A stretch of DNA of 64,000 nucleotides from Aurantiochytrium sp. KH105. Lineage: Eukaryota > Sar > Bigyra > Thraustochytrida > Thraustochytriidae. Position 1 is the first letter of the stretch. The number at the start of each line of letters is the position of its first letter. The position numbers were made by a program, and so were the translations under genes. The notes beneath the pieces were generated by a model that saw only the letters and a list, made by a program, of their open reading frames with translations, was not told where the DNA came from and searched no databases. The DNA lies in contig BGKB01000239.1 of assembly GCA_003116975.1 (NCBI GenBank), positions 1 to 64,000 on the forward strand, written 5' to 3'. Of the stretch, positions 1-9,224 are shown in pieces.

Positions 1-319
1 CCCGGGTCTAACTTTGCAACGAGTTGACTTTGCAGACCAAGACTGCGGCAATCGACGTTTCTCGCCGGTGGGCGAACGGTCGACCAACCGATTCGAAAAA
101 AAAATCAAAGCCGGAGGGGTCTAGGTGCCGATTGGCCTGCTGTTTTTGGTACATTTCACTCGCGAACTCCGTGTTAATTAAAATTAAAAATTAAAATTAA
201 AATAAAAAAACAAAAACAAAAAAACTTTCTAAACCAAGTGGCGAGGGTGCAGCGAAAGGCACTTGCCTCATCTGCTAGGAGTGTATGTGTTGTGTAGCGT
301 AACATTTAGTGCCCGCCCT
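1..319. other. Left-edge intergenic region with AT-rich tract
   Basis: No gene is seen here. The stretch from about 173 to 231 is a striking A/T-only tract built from TTAAAATTAAAA-like and CAAAAA units, ending about 90 bases before the resolvase start codon. It could be part of that gene's promoter or 5' leader. Its composition contrasts with the GC-rich surroundings. Confidence 0.5.
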
Positions 320-955
320 ATGGGCGATCCAACAAGCTCGCTCATCTTCAGCATCGACGTTGGTGTGGTCAACATTCGTGTAGCATTTTACGAAGCGAAC
401 GGCCAGGATATGGTCTTTGCTGACAAAGTATCTCTTGCGCCATCGATGAAGGCGATGAAAGACGAGGCCGAGATCATACCCCGCGTTTTCAAGCTTTTCT
501 TCCACCAGGAGTCACCTCTAAAGGCCATGATCGAACAAGCGCGCGTGGTCATTGTGGAGCAGCAGAAGAAGAGAAAAATGCTCCTCATCCAACACGTGAT
601 AGGAGCTCTATGCTTCCGAAGCAACTTTGCTTACGAATTTGTCAGTCCGAGATCTGTGAAAGCACACTTCAACACTGTTAAATTCTCTCGCAAGAAAAGC
701 GGCAAGTCTGTCAAGGGCGCTAAAAAGAATCACGCTGCGAACAAGCGAGCTGCTGTTGAAAAAGCACACAGTCTCTTCCCCAAATTCATGTCGCGCGTGT
801 CTGCAGCAAAGCGCGACGACGTCGCAGCGACTTTCAACTTTGAGCTGGGGCTGTACAGATTTGAGGCTACAAAGCTTCTCAATACATCGACGGCCTCCCA
901 TAGCGTGACTCTCGCCGCTATTGTGAAAAGCGATGTGATTCGTCACGTCATGTGA
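320..955 (+). CDS. RuvC-fold Holliday-junction resolvase, poxvirus A22/NCLDV type
   Basis: The predicted protein has 211 residues and resembles the RuvC/A22 resolvase family of large DNA viruses and some eukaryotes, which cleave four-way DNA junctions in a metal-dependent way. The RNase H-fold acidic residues are visible: the first Asp in FSIDVGVVNIRVAFYE (about residue 13), a Glu in VVIVEQQKKRKM (about residue 79), and paired Asp in AKRDDVAATFNF near residue 171. A Lys-rich segment before the last motif (KKNHAANKRAAVEKA) also fits the family. The frame is open upstream only through a TTG, so the first ATG (MGDPTSS) was chosen. No transit peptide is evident. Base composition is less GC-rich than the neighbouring genes, which suggests, but does not prove, transfer. 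A mitochondrial Cce1/Ydc2-type resolvase is the main alternative. Confidence 0.7.
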   Translation: MGDPTSSLIFSIDVGVVNIRVAFYEANGQDMVFADKVSLAPSMKAMKDEAEIIPRVFKLFFHQESPLKAMIEQARVVIVEQQKKRKMLLIQHVIGALCFRSNFAYEFVSPRSVKAHFNTVKFSRKKSGKSVKGAKKNHAANKRAAVEKAHSLFPKFMSRVSAAKRDDVAATFNFELGLYRFEATKLLNTSTASHSVTLAAIVKSDVIRHVM

Positions 956-1933
956 ATCGCGATGCGACTCGGCCAACTTGAGTTCGTTGGTGGTCACATC
1001 ACATGCGCTTCAGCCATTCGCTTCAAAAATCCCGCTCACGCGTTCGGACTTGTGCATTCTCTCACATGCGGCTGCGGCGCATGCAGGGCGTTGGTCTGAA
1101 CTCTGGACATTCGCGGTCGCGGTGCAGCCACACCAGTCGTCGTCGCCTCTTGCGACTTGCCATCTCCATCGACTCGGCTCCCAGACTTGCCCAATCGCCC
1201 GAGAGGTCACCGCCCGCGCTTCCCGGGATCTTTGCGGCCGCCTCGCCATTCGTTGCCTCGTCCATCCATCAATCTCCCGGACAAACCCCCAAATTGTGAT
1301 CCCTGCACGCCCAATTCAGAGCACGAAGCCTGTTACGCGAACACCTACAATTTGTCGATTCAGCCGCGACGGCCTGCTTCTCGCCCTCCACAGCCATCCG
1401 CACGTCCTTGCCATCGACGCCGCGACTGCGACTGGATTCGCCATCTATCCCGCTCTCCAAGTTGGACGCAAGGAGCCTCGCAGCCACCGATGTTGCTCGC
1501 CGCAGCCGTCTGCAGCGCGCTGGGCGAGCGGGCGTGCATTCATTTTCTCGCAGGCGGTGCAGTGAGCGAGCGAGCGACCGTGAACTCCCCGGCCGCGCTC
1601 ACTCGTGCTCGATCTTGTTCTCGCCTCCCAGGTGTGGTAGTAGTATTATACCACCCACTGCCACTTTATCGCACCATGCGCGTCGCCGCCTGCGACAGAG
1701 CGTTGCTGCTGCCCGCTCGCCTCGCAGGCGCCCGCGTCAAGGCGTCGGCGCGGCCGGCCGGCTCGAGCTGAGCGGGCGCCGTCGCGGCGAGCTCGCGCCC
1801 GGGCCGCTGTGCAGGTGCGTGCGTCGCAGCCGACGCTCCACCGCCTTGGCCTCGCAGCGCAGCCGCGCCTTCCGAGGGCGGGGGGGACCGGGCGCGTGCG
1901 TCCCCGCCCTCCGTTCCAACCATGATCACGACG

Positions 1934-1966
<33 letters not shown>

Positions 1967-2109
1967 CGGAGGAGGAGGAGGAGGAGGAGCTGCAGCAGTC
2001 CGGCAACCAGGCGCGCGCTTGGTTGCCGAGGGACGCGGAGGAGAGCGCAGGCAAGGCGGGCGGGCGAGGCGGCGCGGGCGCGAGCGAGAGGCGCGGGCGG
2101 ATTGGGAGG
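956..2109. other. Upstream region of the SLC19-like gene, low complexity
   Basis: No independent gene is supported. The transporter frame stays open back to about 1408 but contains no ATG before 2110, so this is read as 5' leader or promoter. A TATTATA element at about 1644-1650 sits between short inverted arms GTGGTA (1634-1639) and TACCAC (1649-1654). A GACGAG/GGAGGA repeat runs from about 1931 to 1990. Confidence 0.45.
1931..1990. repeat. GACGAG/GGAGGA trinucleotide-type repeat
   Basis: Tandem GACGAG units followed by GGA units lie in the leader of the SLC19-like gene. In the open frame they would encode Asp/Glu runs, but no ATG precedes them in frame. Confidence 0.7.
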
Positions 2110-3579
2110 ATGGCGGCGCAGCATCAGGCGCGCGGCAGCGACCTGGAGCTCACGAACGGCGACGTCGTGGACGGCTTCGGCGACGGAGACGCGCGCGGCG
2201 CGGAGGTGCCGGACGGACGCGACGCGGAGAAGATGCACGGCCGGGGAGGCGACGACGAGGACGAGGACGAGGAGGCCGAGGCCGCTGCGCAGGCGGCGCT
2301 CTTCGCCGGGTGGAAGACCCGCGCGCTGCGGATCGGCATGGTCGGCGCGCTCGTGAACTGCCAGCCCTCGGAGCCCTACCTGTCCAAGTACCTGCTCGAG
2401 GACAAGGGGCTCACCGAGGATGAGGTCAACCTCTACGTGTGGCCCACCAACACGATCTCGACGCTCGTCTTTCTCATCCCCGCGGGCCTCTTGGCCGAGC
2501 GCATCGGATACTGGCGCGTGATTCTCCTCGGTCTCCTCTTTCGCGTGGCGACGCGCTGCTTGCTCATTTGGGGCGAGGGCCTCGACCCCATGGTCGCCAT
2601 GCAGGTCACCTACTCTGGCGCGATTGCCTGCACAAGCGTGCTCTACGCCAGCGTGCTCCTGGTCGTTCCCAAGGTACGGGCCGCGCATGCCTCGGCGCTC
2701 GTGTACTCCATGTACCACTTTGGCAACGTCATTGGCTCGCTCATGGGCGAGGGCATCGAGCGCGCCACGGGCAATCTGCGGCTTCTCTTTTTCATCTCCT
2801 TTGGATTCACGCTTTCTGGCCTCGTCTTCTTTCTCGTCCTTTTCCCCAAACTTCCTGCCCGCAAGGCGCTCGGCCTATTGTTCGACACGAGCAAGATCAG
2901 CTTCAACCACGCCTCGAGCAGCGTCAAGAACGAGGTCGCCAACTTCTTGGCCTTTGGCAATCCCGTCAAGCTCTGGACTGCCGCTGCCATGTTCAGCTTT
3001 GCGTCCACCTTTATGTGGGGTAACTACTACCAGGTCCTCTTTTACGACATTGACCCGGACACCAGCTTTGGGTTCCTGGAGATGGGCCTCGAGCTCTGCA
3101 ATGCCATCGGAAGCCTGACACCGCTCATCATCGCCTATCACCGCGATGCCACGGCCCTGGAAAGGTACTCTGCCCCGCTCGCTATTCTGGCTTGTGTGGT
3201 CATTGGCTCCATGGAGACGGCATCTGCAGAGATCAACGTTGTTGGCCCTCTTTACGCTTTTGCCATCATCCGCTCGCTGGCTTCTGCCTCGCTCGAGGTA
3301 GCGCTGCAAACGGTCGTTGGCACGGACAAGAACACCAAGCGTTACGCGCTCTTTCTCACGAGCATTCAGATGTTCGGCCTTACTTCGGCGGTCATCGTGC
3401 AGAGAATCGGCAAGGCGCTCGTCTTTGACGCGCTCAAGTTTGTTCTCTGCGGTGCCTTTCTCAACGCGATCGGCGCCTTCGCAGTGCTCTGCACCTGGGC
3501 GTACCTTCACTTTTCGCACAACACTGTCGTTGACGAAGGTTTCGAGTCCATGCAGACACGCGCCGAGCCCGAGCTTTAG
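2110..3579 (+). CDS. SLC19-family folate/thiamine transporter-like membrane protein
   Basis: The protein has 489 residues, close to the roughly 500 of animal SLC19 reduced-folate and thiamine carriers. An acidic cytosolic N-terminus (residues 1-65) precedes the hallmark PSEPYLSKYLLEDKGL at residues 86-101, matching the conserved PSEP.L..YL...K.LT signature before the first helices. About 12 hydrophobic segments follow in two groups of six, separated by a central loop around residues 250-290, as in major-facilitator proteins. The family moves folates or thiamine across the plasma membrane; which substrate is used here cannot be told from sequence. The start is the first ATG in frame, in a good AGGATGG context. 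It converges with the fumarate reductase gene downstream. Confidence 0.78.
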   Translation: MAAQHQARGSDLELTNGDVVDGFGDGDARGAEVPDGRDAEKMHGRGGDDEDEDEEAEAAAQAALFAGWKTRALRIGMVGALVNCQPSEPYLSKYLLEDKGLTEDEVNLYVWPTNTISTLVFLIPAGLLAERIGYWRVILLGLLFRVATRCLLIWGEGLDPMVAMQVTYSGAIACTSVLYASVLLVVPKVRAAHASALVYSMYHFGNVIGSLMGEGIERATGNLRLLFFISFGFTLSGLVFFLVLFPKLPARKALGLLFDTSKISFNHASSSVKNEVANFLAFGNPVKLWTAAAMFSFASTFMWGNYYQVLFYDIDPDTSFGFLEMGLELCNAIGSLTPLIIAYHRDATALERYSAPLAILACVVIGSMETASAEINVVGPLYAFAIIRSLASASLEVALQTVVGTDKNTKRYALFLTSIQMFGLTSAVIVQRIGKALVFDALKFVLCGAFLNAIGAFAVLCTWAYLHFSHNTVVDEGFESMQTRAEPEL

Positions 3580-4262
3580 GTGCCAGCAATGACGCAACCG
3601 ACGAGCTGACTTCTTGTACAGCCGTCGACCGTCGGGCTCTACTGCCTGCGGTCGAGGAGCACTGGTTTATTCTGGTCCACTGGCTTTTACAATGCACAGG
3701 GTCGGGGGTGCGTCGAAGTTCCGACGCTGAGATCACACCCTTTGAACCTGAACAGATTGGTAATACCTGCGGAGGGAGAAAGTTGGGCACGATTCGCATG
3801 CGCGAAAAGAACAATTATGCTGTTTTTTTCGCATACGCCGTTTCGTGCTCTTCCGCCCTGTGTATTGTAACCAAAGGTCCTTGCATTCCCTTGCATCCTC
3901 CACTCTTTATGGAGTTTTCATTAAACTTTACCAAGAGAATTTCAATGTCCTTTTTCCCCGTTTCGATTTCGTAAACTTCTTTCCTTGTGCACATACTCGT
4001 TGCCATAGATTGACATCCCAATTGTCTCTTTCATTTGGATCGCCGCGCTGTCGGCGAGAACCTTTACGGTGGTGATAGTTTGCTCATCCCCCTTGCATAA
4101 TCCTCTTGTCATTCTATGTGCTCCATCATCGTAATCCAACACAAAAAAAACTAAAATCAACTCTATTATAATTGTCTTATGTAAAACAACCAAATTCTGA
4201 GCCTGTTCACGGGCCGTCTTGGCCATGAGCCTGTCCACGGGCCGTCTTGGATATGAGCCTGT
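3580..4262. other. Convergent intergenic region
   Basis: This lies between the 3' ends of the SLC19-like gene and the fumarate reductase gene. It is noticeably AT-richer than the genes and has no supported ORF. Its last 64 bases hold most of a 28-bp tandem repeat, listed separately. Confidence 0.5.
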
Positions 4263-4282
4263 CTACGGACCGTCTTCGTCCG
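4199..4282. repeat. 28-bp tandem repeat, three copies, overlapping a stop codon
   Basis: Units begin GAGCCTGTTCACGGGCCGTC (4199), GAGCCTGTCCACGGGCCGTC (4227) and GAGCCTGTCTACGGACCGTC (4255). The third copy contains the final codons and stop (CTA on this strand) of the fumarate reductase gene. The first two copies carry C in place of the T or A that makes the stop. Confidence 0.85.
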
Positions 4283-7200
4283 AATACGCGTAAAAGTGCT
4301 TGCGGGAGAATCCAAGATCGAGAAGCGTCCGGACCATGATGCGCTCAAAGATAGGCGGTCCGCAAATGACAATGAGTTGATCGTCTGCAGGTGGAAAAAA
4401 CACATGGCTTCGAATGTTGCTTGGCTTGATAAATCCGACGCCCTCGGTCCAGCCAAGCGGCGGCTTGTTCAAAATGCAGTAGTACCTAAAATCTTGCGGA
4501 AACTTGTCGCAAAGATCCTCGAAACACTTGACAAAAGCGAGATCGTCCTCTTCTTCGGCAGCGTAAAGCAAGTTCGCGCCAAGCTGCGCAACTAGATCCT
4601 CGCGCCCCCGTTTGCGCAGCTTGACAGCGCAATGAACATACTCGCGAATGATCTGCACCATGGGCGCAACGCCAGTCCCGGCCGACAAAAGTCCAAGTCG
4701 CCGGATCGGACGGCCCGCATACTTCATGCCTTCGTCAGAGAACTTGATGCGAAGACCGCCCATCGCCTTCATTTGCAGGACCGACCCAGGACGAATGTAC
4801 TGCAAAAGCTTGTAAATCGGTCCGCCGCGCTCATCAAAACGGCACAAGATGCCAATGACGCCTTCGTCGCCGGGACGCGTCACGGGCGAGAAAAATCCTT
4901 GCAGCGTTTCGCCGTCCAGCTCTCCTCGCAAGGCGACGTACTGACCCACCTCGAGACCTGAGCTTTGCAAGGACCCGTGTAGATTGAAGCGGATTTCGCG
5001 GGTGTTCTTCCCGTACTTGAAGTCGGTATTGCGCGTCTCGCGCAAAACACACGGAACCCATCCGGCCGAGGTCTCGTGTGCCTTGTCGACGAAAAGTGAA
5101 GTCTTGGGTTGCCGAATGGTCGCGGCGCGCTCGCCGGCGATCCGACCAAAAACAACGCATTCGAGCAAACTGTTTCCGCCCAGACGGTTTGCGCCATGCA
5201 CGCCGCCAGTCACCTCGCCAGCGGCAAACAGGCCAGGAATGTGCCGATGATGACCAATCACAGAGTCTGCAATGAGCACTTGCACCTCGCCACTCGCATT
5301 GATGTCGAGGCCACCCATTGTGTAATGGATACTCGGGGTCACGCGAGCAAGCACCAGCTTGGTGTCGTTGGGCGTAAGAGACGAGGGGAAGACCATTTTG
5401 CCCGTCTGCTCGCAGATACCTCCGCTTCGAGCAGTCTCGTAGGCTGCAACTGTTTCCTTGAGTACCTGAGGATCGCAACCGATGCACGCGGCACAGGCGT
5501 CAATGTCGTCGCAAGCCTCAAAGAGTCCGAGACGGTCTTTGTAGAATCCAAGCGTGGGCGGACCAAAGAGATCTTGCGCCTCCTGTGATAGAATGACCCA
5601 GGCGAAAGGAAGTCCAACAAAGTCGCCGTCCCTGTACGGGTCGCAATTCTTTTGAATGGCAGCCGCCACAACGCTGCGCAGATTGAGCTCATCGACAAAG
5701 CGCCGGCCTTGGCTGTTGACAAGAATCCCACCGGACCCGCGAATGGCTTCAGGGGCGAGAAATTTGGTTGGGTTTCCGGGATCTTTCGGATCAATGAAAC
5801 CGGTCGGGTGCAGCTGAACCTTGTCCATGTCGATAAGGTTGGCACCGAGTGCGACGCCCATGCGCACACCATCGCCCGTGGCAAAAGGACCATTCGTGGT
5901 CGGGATACCTTCGAGATCCGGACGGTGTTGTTTTAGAAGGCTGTCGTTGCATTTGTCGCATCCGAAGCCACCCGTCGTGAGAATGACAGCATCGCCCTCA
6001 ATGAGACATTCCTCTTTCCCAGACGCGGATGTCTGCTCGTAGTGAACGCCGCACACTCGGCCATCACGCTGTTCGAGCTTGGTGGCCCGGCAGCTCGTCC
6101 TAATTTCAATCTTGCCTTGGTAATTGGCCTCTACGGCTTCGCGCAGCGTCTTCATGATGAGATAGCCGATGGGCACCGGGTTGCCATGTTCATCGGGCGG
6201 TGCGCGATGCGTTCGCTTCGTGCTGTGACCTCCGAGCTGACTGAGAACGGTCAGAGGTACATGAAAGCGCTCCTTTAGCCAAGCGATGGCCGGAGCAGAC
6301 TTGGTAGAGAGCGTGCGCACGAGGCTCTGGTTCGTATTGCCACCTTTGCCGCTGCGATGCGTGTCGCGTTCAAAGAGTGCCTCTCGATCGGCCACGGCAA
6401 GCTCTGCCTGCGTGGAGGTGCCCCAGCCATTGATGCCCGAAGTAGCCTTGGCAGAATTACCTCCTGTGCGGGCCTCCTTTTCAAGGAGCACGACACTTGC
6501 ACCAGCGTCGGCGGCCTCTATGGCGGCACTGAATCCGGCCAGACCTGCACCGACGACAACGACCTTGGCTTGTTCATGCTCGCGCCAGCGCGCCTGCAAG
6601 CTCTCCTTGCGCTCGACGCCTGGCACGGCGAGCTTGACAACACGGGGCCCGGCCCGAGCGTAAAGAAGAAAGTCCGAGAGCGGCTTGTGGAACGCGGTTC
6701 GGAAAGGATCAAGCAGCGCGCGCGCCTCGGGTGGAGATCGCACAGCAAGAGAAGCTGTAGCCAGAGCATCCGCGTACATGGCCGATCCGCACACCACCGT
6801 AGTCTGCGCAAGACTCTCCTCGTTGATGAGGGACATGGTTGCCTTGCGAGGGTCGAGCACGTGAGAATACAAGCGACCCCGATGTCGAAAGACTTGCTCA
6901 TAATCTCCCGAAGTGGCCACGGCCTGGCCAGGCCGCAGTTCGAGTACTGCCAAGTAAGAAGTCTCTACATCCTCAGCATTCTCATTGGGGGCACTCGCAT
7001 CCAAATCTCTACCGAGATGTAGGGAAACCTGGTCGCCATCACCAACGAGGCGTCGCGCAGCGGCCTCGATGCGACCAAGGCTCGGAGGCTCTGCGACGGC
7101 CACGGTCCAAGGACGGCCGTCGGCATGGGTGCCAAGAACCTTGATGTCCCCTGCCCAGTCGACAAATGCACTTGTAAAGCCTTTCGACTTGAGGCGATCG

Positions 7201-7925
7201 ACGATTGCGTCAATTGCCCAGCCTTTGGCGATGCCGTTGAGGTCGAGACGGGCACCGCCCAGGAGCTTGGTGAGCGACTTTCGGTCCTCGCTGAGCTGAA
7301 AGCCAGTTTGCCAGCTTGCATGGGCGCGTACCTGCTCCACAGCACGAGAAATGCCTCCTTGATCGCCGAAGCCTCGATCGAGGAGAGAGCGCCATAGTGA
7401 GACGGCACGCTCGCCAAGCTTCTGTTCCCAGTCCTTGGGAGCTTCTTTGGAAGCGTCGTCTTCCTTGGCAAGTTCCGTCGAGGAGTCTTCGCGCGCAATA
7501 CGTTTTTGCGCAGCGGCGACATAGTGATCGAGTAGCGGACGAAAAGCAGGGTCGTAGGCGCCGCGGGTCTGCGAGTACATTTCCGAGGCCGCATATAGGA
7601 CGGTCTGCATGGGACCCGAGAGCGAACATGTCTCGCCTTCCTTCATGTTGTTGATCTTGCTCAGCTCGCTGTCTTCTACCCAGAGACTAAAGGTGGCTTC
7701 GGTCTCGTCAAAGACTTGCTTGCAAACGGCTTGCACTTGGTGCTGGGCCTCGTCGTCCCCGCCGCCGTCCCCCGGAGGCGCGTAGAACTTGATCTTGTAA
7801 TGCATGGCGCAGCGCGTGCCTTCCACTATGAGCATATCGCTCGCGACATGCTCTTCGACCTGCGTGGGGCGCTCGAACGCCACAGACCCGACCACGCGGC
7901 TGGCCTTGGCGTCCCCGTCGGGCAT
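4263..7925 (-). CDS. Soluble NADH-dependent fumarate reductase: ApbE-FrdA-cytochrome b5 reductase fusion
   Basis: This 1220-residue fusion matches the kinetoplastid NADH:fumarate reductase, which reduces fumarate to succinate and reoxidises NADH. Residues about 40-430 form an ApbE flavin transferase (LDLNGIAKGWAID at 228-240; SGDYEQVFRHRG at 339-350; DALATAS). Residues about 453-950 form a flavocytochrome c-type fumarate reductase with the FAD site VVVVGAGLAGFSAAIEAA, then GGNSAKATSGINGWGT, GRRFVDEL, IHYTMGG and GANRLGGNSLLE. The last 270 residues are a cytochrome b5 reductase-like NADH module with GTGVAPM and ICGPPIFERIM. The extreme N-terminus, MPDGDAKASR, places Ser9 where the kinetoplastid enzymes carry covalent FMN. 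Unlike the glycosomal trypanosome enzyme, it does not end in SKI/SKL but in SDEDGP, and no transit peptide is seen, so a cytosolic location is inferred. Confidence 0.93.
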   Translation of the reverse strand: MPDGDAKASRVVGSVAFERPTQVEEHVASDMLIVEGTRCAMHYKIKFYAPPGDGGGDDEAQHQVQAVCKQVFDETEATFSLWVEDSELSKINNMKEGETCSLSGPMQTVLYAASEMYSQTRGAYDPAFRPLLDHYVAAAQKRIAREDSSTELAKEDDASKEAPKDWEQKLGERAVSLWRSLLDRGFGDQGGISRAVEQVRAHASWQTGFQLSEDRKSLTKLLGGARLDLNGIAKGWAIDAIVDRLKSKGFTSAFVDWAGDIKVLGTHADGRPWTVAVAEPPSLGRIEAAARRLVGDGDQVSLHLGRDLDASAPNENAEDVETSYLAVLELRPGQAVATSGDYEQVFRHRGRLYSHVLDPRKATMSLINEESLAQTTVVCGSAMYADALATASLAVRSPPEARALLDPFRTAFHKPLSDFLLYARAGPRVVKLAVPGVERKESLQARWREHEQAKVVVVGAGLAGFSAAIEAADAGASVVLLEKEARTGGNSAKATSGINGWGTSTQAELAVADREALFERDTHRSGKGGNTNQSLVRTLSTKSAPAIAWLKERFHVPLTVLSQLGGHSTKRTHRAPPDEHGNPVPIGYLIMKTLREAVEANYQGKIEIRTSCRATKLEQRDGRVCGVHYEQTSASGKEECLIEGDAVILTTGGFGCDKCNDSLLKQHRPDLEGIPTTNGPFATGDGVRMGVALGANLIDMDKVQLHPTGFIDPKDPGNPTKFLAPEAIRGSGGILVNSQGRRFVDELNLRSVVAAAIQKNCDPYRDGDFVGLPFAWVILSQEAQDLFGPPTLGFYKDRLGLFEACDDIDACAACIGCDPQVLKETVAAYETARSGGICEQTGKMVFPSSLTPNDTKLVLARVTPSIHYTMGGLDINASGEVQVLIADSVIGHHRHIPGLFAAGEVTGGVHGANRLGGNSLLECVVFGRIAGERAATIRQPKTSLFVDKAHETSAGWVPCVLRETRNTDFKYGKNTREIRFNLHGSLQSSGLEVGQYVALRGELDGETLQGFFSPVTRPGDEGVIGILCRFDERGGPIYKLLQYIRPGSVLQMKAMGGLRIKFSDEGMKYAGRPIRRLGLLSAGTGVAPMVQIIREYVHCAVKLRKRGREDLVAQLGANLLYAAEEEDDLAFVKCFEDLCDKFPQDFRYYCILNKPPLGWTEGVGFIKPSNIRSHVFFPPADDQLIVICGPPIFERIMVRTLLDLGFSRKHFYAYSDEDGP

Positions 7926-9079
7926 CCTGGTGCAGCTGGTGCTCTACGCAAAAGGAGGACTTTTCCCGGCTCGATAAACGCACAGCCCGTGACTTGCCTT
8001 CGAGGTCTTCGTCGCCGCCGCGCTTGACTTCCCGATCTCTGCGAGGACCGGCGCGGTCTTGGCTCGCACAGGGTGGTGCCCGCCTTCTCGGCGCGCGCGA
8101 CGTCGTTTGTCGCTTTGCCGACGGCGACCTCGTTCATGCATGCATGCCTGAGCTCGGACACAAAGATCGGGCTGCTTGCGGGGACGCCGGGAAAACCTCT
8201 CCCAGCTCGGATATTATCCGGTGTCCGCGGTTTCTCCGGTGAAACGAACCTGCCTTATGAACGGCTGCAGCTGCGGCCAGAGTCAAGTTGCCCCATGGTT
8301 GGTGCCCACCAACATGAAACTCTACCGCGTGCAGAGCGAAGGTATGGAACGGGAGGATCGCCGGGGTTGGCAATACGCTTCGCGCACCGCAGCAGTATAC
8401 ACCCTTGTGTAGCGGCGCTGCGACCCAAATTAGGATCAACAGCGATGCAACGGCGGGGCTGCGGGTGTAGGAGCACCACAGAGCCGTTGGAGGCTGGAAG
8501 GAACTTGACATGTGAGTTGAACTTGAAGTTCACTTGGCAGAGTCTTTCTTTATACGCAAGCGCGCTTACGAAACGAGCTAGCTCACCAGCAGCCCGCCGC
8601 GCCGACGTCCATTCAGCTTGAGATGTGCTGCTCGGGAGGAAGTTGGACAACTGTACAGCCTGCGACATGAGGAAAGCGCGCAAAAAAGCTTACACAAGTG
8701 TGGCAATGGCATGAACTGGACTTGTAGAGAGAGTCCATTTTTGTTCCTGCTTGTGCAGAGAGGAGCCTGCTCGAGCTAATGAAAATCTCCACCGCTTTAC
8801 ACGCTTGTGGAGTCCTAGTAAGGCAACGAGCCACTTGGCCTGTCTGCGCCGGCAAAAGGTCTGGCAGGCAGACAGACCCTTTTTGCAGCCAAAGCTGCGC
8901 CATTTGGACTTCAAGGCGCAGCGCGCTCGTGGCGAGACGAGAACGTCTTGCGCATTCCACTGAGTGCGCTGCGGACGCGCGTCTCCCAAGTCTGCGAAGC
9001 GCTCTCGGTGTCTCTTCGCTGTCCAGGTGCGCGAGGAGGTGCTCAGACGCGAATCGTTGCAATCAGCTACGCTCAATCT

Positions 9080-9114
<35 letters not shown>

Positions 9115-9224
9115 TTTACACATATAATCACGCACACGCATACATATCTAGTACGCACAGCGTCGAAAACTTTGCATTGTTGCGCGTCAAACAATAGAAC
9201 TTGTTTGAGGAGCAAGTGGAAAAA
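7926..9224. promoter_or_regulatory. Divergent intergenic region: fumarate reductase / sulfotransferase
   Basis: Both flanking genes read outward, so this should contain both promoters. No gene is supported; several ORFs of 100-180 codons have no recognisable content. It includes a TC microsatellite just before the sulfotransferase start. Confidence 0.4.
9080..9111. repeat. (TC)n microsatellite
   Basis: A run of about 16 TC dinucleotides lies about 115 bases upstream of the sulfotransferase ATG. On the sense strand it is a pyrimidine tract, which could sit in the core promoter or leader. Confidence 0.9.

Noticed and set aside
320-955. Integrated large DNA virus or other viral element at the left edge
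   Set aside because: Only one virus-type gene is seen; no capsid, polymerase or packaging gene and no terminal repeats nearby.
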